From positions 1-64,000 of the forward strand of contig DAIRSI010000001.1 in NCBI GenBank assembly GCA_036804505.1: 64,000 nucleotides of DNA. The letters are read 5' to 3'. The notes below the pieces were generated by a model. That model was not told where the DNA came from and did no database searches. It saw only the letters and a program-made list of their open reading frames with translations. Position numbers and translations under genes: made by a program. The DNA is from Phocaeicola_A sp036804505 (GTDB lineage: Bacteria > Bacteroidota > Bacteroidia > Bacteroidales > Bacteroidaceae). Every line of letters begins with the position of its first letter. Position 1 is the stretch's first letter. Positions 27,341-35,515 of this stretch are shown here, in pieces.

Positions 27341-28468
27341 ATGACATTTAAAGAACTTAATATCTCGGAACCTGTCATGAAGGCTCTCGAGGAAAAAAAT
27401 TATGTAGAACCGACTCCTATACAGCAACAGGCAATCCCTGTAGCCATCTTGGGACAGGATCTACTGGGAATAGCACAAACGGGCACGGGAAAGACCGCAG
27501 CCTTCGCCATTCCTATCATTGAACAACTGATGAAGAGCGGTGCTTCCAAAAGCGGCATCCGCCCTATCAGAGCCTTGATACTGACCCCAACACGCGAGTT
27601 GGCCATACAGATAGAAGAATCGTTTTCTGATTACGGCAAATATACCGGCCTGCGTCACACCGTTATCTTTGGCGGTGTTTCACAGAATCCGCAAGTCAAA
27701 GCCCTGAAACAAGGCGTAGACATACTCATCGCCACTCCCGGACGTCTGCAGGACCTCATCAATCAGAAGTTCATCAGATTGAATGCTCTTACGCATTTCG
27801 TTCTGGATGAAGCCGACCGCATGCTCGATATGGGATTCATCCATGATATCCGAAGAATACTGCCTCTGCTCCCTAAGAAAAAGCAGACGATGCTGTTCTC
27901 CGCCACCATGCCTGCTGAAGTTGAGAAAATATCGAAATCCCTGCTAAGGAATCCGGCGAAAGTAGAAGCAGCCCCTACCTCATCGGTAGTGGATACCATA
28001 GAACAAAAACTTTGCTACGTTGAAAAACCGGACAAGATAAACTTGCTGATTAAGGTCCTCGGCAAGCAAACAGACAAATCTGTTCTCATATTCTCACGTA
28101 CAAAGCATGGTGCCGACAAGATAGCGCGCACTTTGAACAAAAACAAAATAAAATGCGAAGCTATCCATGGAAACAAATCACAAAATGCCCGCCAAAGAGC
28201 ACTGAATGATTTGAAGTCAGGAGCAATCAACATCATTGTAGCAACCGATATTGCCGCACGTGGCATCGACATACAGAATCTAGGAGTCGTAATAAACTAT
28301 GACCTCCCCGACGTTCCCGAGACTTACGTGCACCGTATTGGGCGTACCGGACGTGCCGGAAACAGCGGTCTGGCATATACATTCTGTTCACAGGAAGAGC
28401 ATTCCATGGTGAAAGACATACAGCATCTTACAGGCAAGAAGCTGAAGACAGTTTCCCTCTCAGCCTGA
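27341..28468 (+). CDS. rhlE: DEAD-box ATP-dependent RNA helicase, RhlE-like
   Basis: A 375-residue SF2 helicase with all core motifs: Q motif (PTPIQQQAIP), Walker A AQTGTGKT at 45-52, PTRELA, DEAD at 156-159, SAT in MLFSATMP, and in the second domain ARGIDI and HRIGRTGRAG. It has only a very short tail after the core, as in compact RhlE-type proteins that unwind RNA in ribosome assembly and mRNA decay. Its promoter leaves a long leader, as is often seen for cold-responsive helicases. It converges on a cold-shock protein operon, separated by a shared terminator. Confidence 0.95.
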   Translation: MTFKELNISEPVMKALEEKNYVEPTPIQQQAIPVAILGQDLLGIAQTGTGKTAAFAIPIIEQLMKSGASKSGIRPIRALILTPTRELAIQIEESFSDYGKYTGLRHTVIFGGVSQNPQVKALKQGVDILIATPGRLQDLINQKFIRLNALTHFVLDEADRMLDMGFIHDIRRILPLLPKKKQTMLFSATMPAEVEKISKSLLRNPAKVEAAPTSSVVDTIEQKLCYVEKPDKINLLIKVLGKQTDKSVLIFSRTKHGADKIARTLNKNKIKCEAIHGNKSQNARQRALNDLKSGAINIIVATDIAARGIDIQNLGVVINYDLPDVPETYVHRIGRTGRAGNSGLAYTFCSQEEHSMVKDIQHLTGKKLKTVSLSA

Positions 28469-28482
28469 AAACTATATTGAAA

Positions 28483-28536
28483 AAGAAACCCGAAGTCACT
28501 ATCCATTCAAAAAAGGATAAAGACTTCGGGTTTCTT
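28483..28536. terminator. bidirectional terminator between convergent genes
   Basis: AAGAAACCCGAAGTC and GACTTCGGGTTTCTT form a perfect 15-bp stem around 24 bases, between the helicase stop (28468) and the outer-membrane protein stop (28553). Confidence 0.75.
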
Positions 28537-28552
28537 GCGTTTTATGTAAAAC

Positions 28553-29179
28553 TCAATATTGCAAACCGACACCGCAAAGGAAGCCGGCCTCGAAATCATA
28601 ACCAGCCTTCACATAGCAATTCCACCTGTCGAAAGAACCCATGTTGTAATGAACAAAGAAACGGGCATCGAATTTCTTTCCCGCATATTGTGTAGTATGA
28701 CACTGCTTTTCTTCTGTGCTAGCGGAAGAACCCGTAGAGCTGTCAATATAGTTGGTATAGTCCGTCCGCCATGCATAACCCAGACCAAAACCTATCAGCA
28801 ACCGTCGTTCCAAGCGGTAACCAAAGTCAATGGTTCCAATCTTTTTATAGTAATCCGAGTTTTTCACAGAAGCCGTTTTAGGAACAGCGGAAGCCACAAC
28901 TTCATTTCCAGAAAGTCCGCGATCGGGGTTCAATGCGAATGATACTCCCAAAAGAACTCTATGATATTCGAAATGCATGGACAGAGGCACATAGCATTTA
29001 AAAGCAAATGCGCCGTCTATGCCTACATGAAACAAATTGACTTTAATGGTATCGTTTTCTTTGATGCCGCTTGCCAGACTATTCATATCAGGAGGGAAGA
29101 ATCCACCTCTTCTGAATCCCTGAGCCATGCTCCCGACACTCAACACCACTGCGATGAATAAAAGCAATAACTTTTTCAT
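28553..29179 (-). CDS. outer-membrane beta-barrel protein
   Basis: A 208-residue protein with signal peptide MKKLLLLFIAVVLSVGSMAQ. The rest shows alternating strands (VNLFHVGIDGAFAFKCYVP, IGTIDFGYRLERRLLIGFGLGYAW, CYVKAGYDFEAGFLCGVGLQY) and ends in an aromatic residue (Tyr), as expected for a Bam-assembled barrel of about 8-10 strands. The function is not assigned. It starts 6 bases after the cold-shock protein stop, so the two are almost certainly cotranscribed. Confidence 0.8.
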   Translation of the reverse strand: MKKLLLLFIAVVLSVGSMAQGFRRGGFFPPDMNSLASGIKENDTIKVNLFHVGIDGAFAFKCYVPLSMHFEYHRVLLGVSFALNPDRGLSGNEVVASAVPKTASVKNSDYYKKIGTIDFGYRLERRLLIGFGLGYAWRTDYTNYIDSSTGSSASTEEKQCHTTQYAGKKFDARFFVHYNMGSFDRWNCYVKAGYDFEAGFLCGVGLQY

Positions 29180-29185
29180 TTGTTA

Positions 29186-29632
29186 TTATTTTACCAAACT
29201 TATCTTCACGGCATTCATACCTCTCTTGCCCCGTTCCAACTCGAAAGTCACTTTATCGCCCTCCTTGATAGCTGCAGGTGCATTGCTGATATGAAAAAAA
29301 TACTTGTCAGTCTTGTCAAGACTCTTTATAAAACCATATCCCTTCTCGGCATTGAAGAATTCCACGGAACCGGTCAGTCCATTCTCTTCCTCTCCCTCTT
29401 CCTTTTTTGGCGTAGATATCTCAATGTCCTCAATTTCCACTTCTTGTTTTGCACTCAAATCGGGAGGCGTATCGGTAATCATTCCATTTTCATCCACATA
29501 AGCAATCATATCCTCAAAAGATGTGCTGCCACCATTTGCACGGCGTTCTTCTTTCCGTTTTTGTTTTTCTAATCGTTTAGCTTGTTTTTTCTTCTCTATT
29601 TCTTTTTTAGTACACGATACTGATTTACTCAT
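29186..29632 (-). CDS. cold-shock domain protein with basic N-terminal tail
   Basis: A 148-residue protein. The first 40 residues are extremely Lys/Arg/Glu-rich (KKEIEKKKQAKRLEKQKRKEE split by few hydrophobics), followed by an acidic linker. The C-terminal 63 residues are a cold-shock domain with RNP1 (KGYGFI) and RNP2 (YFFHIS). Such proteins bind single-stranded RNA and melt structure. The length is twice that of CspA (70 residues). A -7 element TATCTTTG lies at 29701-29708. It heads an operon with an outer-membrane protein, next to a DEAD-box helicase. Confidence 0.93.
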   Translation of the reverse strand: MSKSVSCTKKEIEKKKQAKRLEKQKRKEERRANGGSTSFEDMIAYVDENGMITDTPPDLSAKQEVEIEDIEISTPKKEEGEEENGLTGSVEFFNAEKGYGFIKSLDKTDKYFFHISNAPAAIKEGDKVTFELERGKRGMNAVKISLVK

Positions 29633-29700
29633 AAATATATTTGTTTAATTATTGAAAATGCAACCAAGCCACTGCTTTTGCAACTCAATTGTTTGGGAGA

Positions 29701-29708
29701 CAAAGATA
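29701..29708 (-). promoter_or_regulatory. -7 element of the cold-shock protein operon
   Basis: TATCTTTG on the - strand, 69 bases upstream of the start, leaving a leader of about 60 bases. Confidence 0.55.
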
Positions 29709-29762
29709 CAATTTTTATTTCAATAATTTTCGTTTTTTTATTTAATAGAGAAAATAAATATC

Positions 29763-31100
29763 TTAACAACTTGAAGTCTTTTTAGGACAAGAACGGGCCA
29801 GGACAAAATAACCCGTTATTCCACCCATTATGGAAGCCATGAAAATGCCCAATTTGGCTTGAACCACATATTCGGGATTCACAAAAGCCAAAGAGGTAAC
29901 GAACATGGACATGGTGAATCCGATAGCTCCGAGCAAACCTATACCCAAAAGATTCCGGTAAGTCATGCCAACAGGCTTTGGAGCTATCCGCATCTTTATC
30001 ATCAGCAAAGTGAATCCTGCAATGCCTACAACCTTTCCTACAAACAGTCCCAGGGCCACACCCAAAGCCACATGCGTACCAAAAAGCTGGTTCAAATCAA
30101 AATCGAGAGCCACTCCGGCATTGGCAAAGGCAAAAACAGGAAGAATGACATAGGTGACAAATGGATGGACAGAACTTTCCAATCTCTGCAAAGGTGGAAT
30201 AGCCTTGTTCGTGTCTTTCTTGACTTTCTCCAACAAGCCTAACTGTTCGTCAGTCAACACGGCAACTTCATCTTCAATCTTTTCACCATTGATTTTTATT
30301 AAAAAACGCTGGATTCTCTTGATGTATACGCTTTCGGTAATCTTCACATCGCAAGGTATGATGAATGCAGCTATTACGGCGGCAATCGTAGCATGGACTC
30401 CCGACAGCAAGAAATAACTCCAAACTCCTAGAATACCTACTAAAGCATAAAATATAAAGTTCCTGATTCCTATTTTGTTTCCTATGAGCATGACGAAAGC
30501 GCATGCGAGACCTATGCCCAAATGAAAGAATGACAATTCAGAAGAATAAAACAAAGCAATCACGACAACAGCCCCCAAGTCATCCACAATAGCAAGGGCT
30601 GTAAGAAAGACCTTCAAGGAAGAAGGTATGCGGTCACCCAGCATATAGAGAACGGCCAATGCAAAAGCGATATCTGTTGCCATAGGGATTCCCCATCCGT
30701 TGCTCATTTCACCTGTCGGATTCAACACGAAATAAATGACTGCCGGAATAATCATCCCTCCTATTGCTGCACCGATAGGTAGCAGGGATTTTCGAAAATC
30801 CGCCAACTCTCCCGCCACGAACTCACGTTTCAGTTCCAATCCCACAACAAAGAAAAAGATTGCCATCAGACCGTCGTTAATCCAATGATGCAAATTGTAT
30901 TCAAAGAACGGAGCACCATCGAAAATGAATCCGAACTTATGTTCAAAAAGATGAAAGTAATGTTCACTCCACGGAGAATTTGCAAAAAAGACGGCTAGAA
31001 TCACACTGAGTCCCAATATCAATCCTCCGGATTTTTCCTGTTTCCCGAATTTCTGTACACGATAATAAACTTTGTCAATTAACTGTTGTTTCTCTTCCAT
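29763..31100 (-). CDS. nhaA: Na+/H+ antiporter NhaA
   Basis: A 445-residue inner-membrane antiporter that expels Na+ or Li+ in exchange for protons. The paired Asp of the ion-binding site is in ALAIVDDLGAVVVIALFYS (D173, D174, equal to E. coli D163/D164). Other family marks are WINDGLMAIFFFVVGLELKREF and GWGIPMATDIAFALAVL. It is about 57 residues longer than the E. coli protein, mostly through a charged loop near residues 265-300 (KINGEKIEDEVAVLTDEQ). A TATATTTG -7 element lies at 31177-31184. It is monocistronic. Confidence 0.96.
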   Translation of the reverse strand: MEEKQQLIDKVYYRVQKFGKQEKSGGLILGLSVILAVFFANSPWSEHYFHLFEHKFGFIFDGAPFFEYNLHHWINDGLMAIFFFVVGLELKREFVAGELADFRKSLLPIGAAIGGMIIPAVIYFVLNPTGEMSNGWGIPMATDIAFALAVLYMLGDRIPSSLKVFLTALAIVDDLGAVVVIALFYSSELSFFHLGIGLACAFVMLIGNKIGIRNFIFYALVGILGVWSYFLLSGVHATIAAVIAAFIIPCDVKITESVYIKRIQRFLIKINGEKIEDEVAVLTDEQLGLLEKVKKDTNKAIPPLQRLESSVHPFVTYVILPVFAFANAGVALDFDLNQLFGTHVALGVALGLFVGKVVGIAGFTLLMIKMRIAPKPVGMTYRNLLGIGLLGAIGFTMSMFVTSLAFVNPEYVVQAKLGIFMASIMGGITGYFVLARSCPKKTSSC

Positions 31101-31176
31101 TATATATTTATTTGGTTATCTTATTTCAAACGATGAAGAGGGCCATCGGAAAAGTAGTTCATAGCCCATCGTTATG

Positions 31177-31184
31177 CAAATATA
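31177..31184 (-). promoter_or_regulatory. -7 element of nhaA
   Basis: TATATTTG on the - strand, 77 bases upstream of the start codon. Confidence 0.5.
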
Positions 31185-31391
31185 CACATTTTAAGGCAGA
31201 AAACAGGTGTAACGGCAACCGGCCGGCTGCTTTATTAACAAAAATGCACTAATTTTATTTCATTATGGCAGTTTTCTGATAAACTGTGTATTCGGGAGAG
31301 TTTATCAAAGGACTTCTGGTAAAACTAGTTAAAAAAAACTATATGTAATTATGAAGATTCATCCATTTCAAGCCATCTGCAATTAAATCGT

Positions 31392-31399
31392 TATTTTTG
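31392..31399 (+). promoter_or_regulatory. -7 element of the TonB receptor cassette
   Basis: TATTTTTG, 24 bases upstream of the start at 31423. Confidence 0.5.
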
Positions 31400-31422
31400 C
31401 ACTTTCTAAATAACGAAGAGCA

Positions 31423-31800
31423 ATGAAAAGAACAAGTGCTATATTCACTTCCATCTTTCTTTCCATACTGATTATCTGTATGGGAGGAGGTATAGGCATT
31501 GTTCAATGCATGCATACGCAAGCTATCCGGATATCACAGATCTCCGACTTTCAAGAAAATCATTGCGAAAAATCATCTTCTTGCATGAAATTTTCTATCG
31601 AGAAGCTTGACCCCTCATTAAGAGCCCAAGTTTCTACCCAAGATTTTTCGGCAATACAGCCTCTTCTTTGCATCTTTCATCCTATCTTTTCTTATTGGCT
31701 GCAGCAGCAGACGAAAGAACATGAGACTCAGTTCTGTCAGGAAGATATTCCCATCCCGCCCCGACTGTATCTGAGTCTTAACTGTACCCTCCTGATTTAA
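31423..31800 (+). CDS. small Cys-containing exported protein
   Basis: A 125-residue protein with an N-terminal hydrophobic segment (residues 9-28), then scattered Cys and His (QCMHTQ, ENHCEKSSSC, LLCIFH), and a Pro-Pro near the end (IPIPPRLYL). The order H/C, CxC, PP recalls the small HYC_CC_PP proteins found upstream of TonB-dependent receptors in Bacteroidetes, but the match is loose. It is 102 bases upstream of the receptor, in the same direction. A metal-binding role is inferred. Confidence 0.65.
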   Translation: MKRTSAIFTSIFLSILIICMGGGIGIVQCMHTQAIRISQISDFQENHCEKSSSCMKFSIEKLDPSLRAQVSTQDFSAIQPLLCIFHPIFSYWLQQQTKEHETQFCQEDIPIPPRLYLSLNCTLLI

Positions 31801-31902
31801 TATTTATATTTCTGACTTTTATCTTCCATAGGCATACGCCATGGAGCAAGAATTGTTATATCCGATTCCATCGGACAAAAAAGAATATAAATATAAATAT
31901 AA

Positions 31903-34134
31903 ATGAAACACCGAAATATTATTGCGGGCATTCTCGTTCTGGCAATGCAGAACGGGTATGCACAAGTTACAGGCTACATTAAAGACAAATCGGGCGAACC
32001 GCTCATCAACGCCAACGTGATATGGGCCGGAACTAATACAGGAACCATTACTGACATAAACGGTTTTTTCAATCTCACTAGGATTGCAAAAACCAACCTC
32101 CTTGCCGTCAGTTACATCGGTTTTGACAGTGACACCATAAAAGTCACCGACACCCATCAACCCCTGAATATAATACTGAAAGAACATGAGATGGCGGAAG
32201 TTCAAATTGTCGGAAGACGTCTGGGTATTATCAAATCAAGAGGCTTGATGAATGAAATGAACATTTCAAGTACAGAACTCACAAGGGCTGCATGTTGTAA
32301 TCTGGGTGAAAGTTTCACAACCAATCCTTCGGTTGATGTAAGCTATCCTGATGCCGCTACCGGAGCCAGACAAGTCAAATTACTTGGTCTTTCAGGTAGC
32401 TACGTCCAGATGCTTACAGAAAACATACCCAACTTCCGGGGTGCGGCAATGCCTTATTCACTAGGCTATGTACCGGGACCGTGGATGCATAGCATTCAGG
32501 TATCAAAAGGTAGTGCTTCCGTCAAAAACGGATATGAATCCATCACAGGACAAATCAATGTGGAATTCAAAAAGCCGCAAGAGACCGAGCAACTCAATGT
32601 GAATCTATATGGAGACAATGAGAGCCGCACGGAAGCAAATGCAGATGCCAATATCCATCTCAACAAACGTCTGAGCACTGGCATTCTTCTCCATTACGAA
32701 GACAACTGGGGAAATCATGACGATAACAATGACGGTTTTCTAGACAAGCCTAAAGTAAAACAGTACAATATCCAGAATCGATGGGCTTGGATGAGTGATA
32801 AATATATTTTTCAGGCAGGAATCAAGGCCTTGAAAGAAAACCGGGAAGGCGGACAAACCGAACACAGCCAAGCCATGCCTCCGGCTTCGAATGATTTGTT
32901 CAAAATCAATATAGAAACGAAACGCTACGAGGCTTTTGCCAAGAATGCTTTCATTTTCAACAAAGAAAAGAATTCGAATATCGCCTTGATGCTTTCAGGT
33001 TCGCTTCACAAGCAGGATGCTGTCTATGGTTATAAGTCTTATGGCGTAAATCAGAAGAATTTTTATGCCTCACTCTTGTTTGAAACCAATTTCAGCAAGA
33101 AACATAGTTTCTCTACCGGATTAAGTCTGAATCATGATTATTATGACCAAACTTATCGGAAAGAAAATTCCGACAAAAGCTCATACGCCCAAGACATAGA
33201 AAAGGAAACGACCCCGGGGCTTTATACCCAATATACATATAATCTGAACGAGAAACTTATAGTCATGGCGGGCGTTCGAGCTGACCACAGCAGTCTGTAT
33301 GGCAATTTTATCACGCCAAGAGCACATATCAAGTTTACGCCTGTCGGGTGGTTCAGCCTCCGCACATCTGCCGGAAAAGGATTCAGATCGGTGCATTCTC
33401 TAGCAGAAAACAATTATCTGATGGCCAGCGGAAGGATGTTGACTATTGACAAGCCTGAACAAGAAGAAGCATGGAATTATGGCATCAGCACATCTTTCTA
33501 CATCCCCTTGTTCGGAAAAACGTTAAATTTGAATGCCGAATATTACTATACGGATTTCGTAAAACAAAGCATCGTCGACTATGACTCCAATCCGGAAGAG
33601 ATTCACATTACCAATCTCCAAGGGGAATCTTATTCCCATACTCTGCAAGTAGATGCCTCTTATCCCTTCTTTGACGGGTTGACATTCACTGCCGCCTATC
33701 GTCTTAACGACGTAAAAAGCACTTACGGAGGATTTCTCATGGAACATCCGTTAATCAGTAGATACAAGGGCCTGTTCACAGCATCCTACAAAACGCCGTT
33801 GGGACTTTGGCAACTGGATGCTACGTTGCAGTTGAATGGTGGCGGCCGTATGCCAACCCCTTATACAAAGGCAGACGGGACCTTATCCTGGAACAAACGT
33901 TTCAGTCCCTACAGCCAACTAAGCGCACAAGTCACACGTATATTCCGTCATTGGTCGGTATATGCAGGAGGAGAAAATCTCACCGGTTTCACACAAAAGA
34001 ATCCCATTATCGGGGCAGATAATCCTTGGGGCAACCGCTTCGAGCCAACCATGATCTGGGGTCCTACTCATGGAGCCATGATTTACGCAGGCATCCGATT
34101 CAATCTGGAGAAGATGACAAAATTCATTGAATAG
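31903..34134 (+). CDS. TonB-dependent receptor, probable metal uptake
   Basis: A 743-residue outer-membrane receptor: signal peptide (cut after GYA), a carboxypeptidase-regulatory-like beta-sandwich at about 22-100 (GYIKDKSGEPLINANVIW), a plug at about 110-220 with SKGSASVKNGYESITGQINVEFKKP, and a 22-strand barrel. It is shorter than SusC-type receptors and has no SusD partner. The plug carries TRAACCNLGESF, a vicinal Cys pair. The following gene encodes a heavy-metal-associated domain. Together they point to a metal or metallophore substrate, which the sequence does not name. Confidence 0.9.
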   Translation: MKHRNIIAGILVLAMQNGYAQVTGYIKDKSGEPLINANVIWAGTNTGTITDINGFFNLTRIAKTNLLAVSYIGFDSDTIKVTDTHQPLNIILKEHEMAEVQIVGRRLGIIKSRGLMNEMNISSTELTRAACCNLGESFTTNPSVDVSYPDAATGARQVKLLGLSGSYVQMLTENIPNFRGAAMPYSLGYVPGPWMHSIQVSKGSASVKNGYESITGQINVEFKKPQETEQLNVNLYGDNESRTEANADANIHLNKRLSTGILLHYEDNWGNHDDNNDGFLDKPKVKQYNIQNRWAWMSDKYIFQAGIKALKENREGGQTEHSQAMPPASNDLFKINIETKRYEAFAKNAFIFNKEKNSNIALMLSGSLHKQDAVYGYKSYGVNQKNFYASLLFETNFSKKHSFSTGLSLNHDYYDQTYRKENSDKSSYAQDIEKETTPGLYTQYTYNLNEKLIVMAGVRADHSSLYGNFITPRAHIKFTPVGWFSLRTSAGKGFRSVHSLAENNYLMASGRMLTIDKPEQEEAWNYGISTSFYIPLFGKTLNLNAEYYYTDFVKQSIVDYDSNPEEIHITNLQGESYSHTLQVDASYPFFDGLTFTAAYRLNDVKSTYGGFLMEHPLISRYKGLFTASYKTPLGLWQLDATLQLNGGGRMPTPYTKADGTLSWNKRFSPYSQLSAQVTRIFRHWSVYAGGENLTGFTQKNPIIGADNPWGNRFEPTMIWGPTHGAMIYAGIRFNLEKMTKFIE

Positions 34135-34154
34135 AATAACAATAAAAAAACATC

Positions 34155-34493
34155 ATGAAAAGGAAAATTTCATTTCTATTTGCGGTCATTTTCACCGCGA
34201 CAGTCTTTGCAAAAGACATTCAGACACTGGTTGTAACAACTACCCCGCAGATGCATTGCGATGCATGCGAGAGAAGGATCAAGAACAATATCCGTTTTGA
34301 AAAAGGCGTTAAGACTATCAAGACAAGCATTGAAAACCAAACAGTAACCATCAGCTACGATGCCGAAAAGAATACTGAATCCAATTTGATAAGGGCATTC
34401 AACAAATTCGGATATAAAGCGGAAATCGTGAAAGAAGGAGTTCAAGTAAAAAAACATGCCGGAGAGGCATGTCCTGTAATGCCCATGAAATAA
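34155..34493 (+). CDS. secreted heavy-metal-associated (HMA) domain protein
   Basis: A 112-residue protein: signal peptide (residues 1-19) and a ferredoxin-like HMA domain with the copper-binding motif MHCDAC at 33-38. The C-terminus adds GEACPVMPMK, a further Cys and two Met that could bind metal. It would act in the periplasm as a metallochaperone. It is 20 bases after the TonB receptor and ends at a strong terminator, so it is the last gene of that operon. Cu(I) is the likeliest metal by motif. Confidence 0.92.
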   Translation: MKRKISFLFAVIFTATVFAKDIQTLVVTTTPQMHCDACERRIKNNIRFEKGVKTIKTSIENQTVTISYDAEKNTESNLIRAFNKFGYKAEIVKEGVQVKKHAGEACPVMPMK

Positions 34494-34517
34494 TTGCCGA
34501 TGTCATTCAAAACAATC

Positions 34518-34555
34518 AAAGGATTCCAAGAAAAAATAGTCTCTTGGAATCCTTT
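34518..34555 (+). terminator. rho-independent terminator of the receptor-HMA operon
   Basis: AAAGGATTCCAAGA and TCTTGGAATCCTTT form a perfect 14-bp stem with a 10-base loop, followed by a T-rich tract. Confidence 0.8.
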
Positions 34556-34574
34556 CTTTAAAATTTCTTTGTAG

Positions 34575-34730
34575 TTGGAAAATACCTATAGAGAATCCGG
34601 TGTACTGATAAGCACGGGCATCATTGAGAATTCTGAGGCAAGTACCGACCTGCAACGCTATCGCATGAAATACATCAAACGTGAAAGCGCAGCACTACTT
34701 CCAACCATCGGAGCAACCATCGGTTTTTAG
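34575..34730 (+). pseudogene. possible gene fragment
   Basis: An open frame of 51 codons without an ATG at its start encodes LENTYRESGVLISTGI followed by RYRMKYIKRESAALLP, ending TIGATIGF and a stop. It is compositionally protein-like and fills the gap after the terminator, but it has no promoter or start and I do not recognise a family. It may be the 3' end of a deleted gene. Its stop overlaps the stop of the convergent barrel gene by 4 bases. Confidence 0.3.
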
Positions 34731-35515
34731 AATTGATATCCGAAGCCCAAATTCAAGTAAATGGGATAGAGGTCGAAAGTGATGGTCTTGAAATCCTTTT
34801 TAAATATGTCATTCATGCCCCAAGACAGATCGGCATTCAGGCTGAAATGCCGAAAGGCTTTCCAGGAAGCTCCTGCCATGAATCCCCACTGGAAAGAACG
34901 CAGATTATTGTCGAAGTTATACGTTGCAGTCTTTCCATCGGTAAATTCGAGTTTCTGACCAATAGGAGTTCCTTCCCGCAAATAACCGTCGGACACATAA
35001 CCCGAGAATTCCTTATCAATCAAATAGGAAGCATAAGCTCCTGCTTTGATAGTCCAACGCGGAGCAATACGGTAATTTGCCAGCACAGGAACGGTGAGCA
35101 TGCCCGAATGGTTTTTGGTATGAACGAAACCCGTCCAATAACCGGCAACCCGACTTCCTCCGTCAATAATTTCCATGCTGTAATTCTTTACTGTAGCTCC
35201 GGTCTTCATTCCTTTTGTCTCAAGTTTCAGTCCGACAGAGGTTCCCCATTTCTTCGAGTTTCCCCACCAATGAGTCACAGTACCCTCCAAAGTTCCGTTC
35301 AGCAACGGATTATAATTATCTATGGAACGTATTTCTACAGGCAAAGGCAACGGAGAAGCACCCCCGATATTCATGCCGGCCTTCAGTTCATATTCCCATC
35401 CATTTTTTTCGGAAGATACCAAAGCGGCTGTTCTGTCATCCTGGGCATACAGGAAACCGGCACACAAAAAGAAACAAAATATAGTAATTGCTATTTTTTT
35501 CATCATCTTAATCAT
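34727..35515 (-). CDS. outer-membrane beta-barrel protein
   Basis: A 262-residue protein with a signal peptide (IAITIFCFFLCAGFLYAQ). The mature part is a run of amphipathic strands (WEYELKAGMNIGGASPLPLP, TSVGLKLETKGMKTG, RSFQWGFMAGASWKAFRHF) ending in FGYQF with a terminal Phe, the classical Bam signal. It is probably a 10-12-strand porin-like barrel. It overlaps the stop of the upstream PCMD gene by 4 bases, so the two are cotranscribed and may form one surface complex. Confidence 0.85.
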   Translation of the reverse strand: MIKMMKKIAITIFCFFLCAGFLYAQDDRTAALVSSEKNGWEYELKAGMNIGGASPLPLPVEIRSIDNYNPLLNGTLEGTVTHWWGNSKKWGTSVGLKLETKGMKTGATVKNYSMEIIDGGSRVAGYWTGFVHTKNHSGMLTVPVLANYRIAPRWTIKAGAYASYLIDKEFSGYVSDGYLREGTPIGQKLEFTDGKTATYNFDNNLRSFQWGFMAGASWKAFRHFSLNADLSWGMNDIFKKDFKTITFDLYPIYLNLGFGYQF

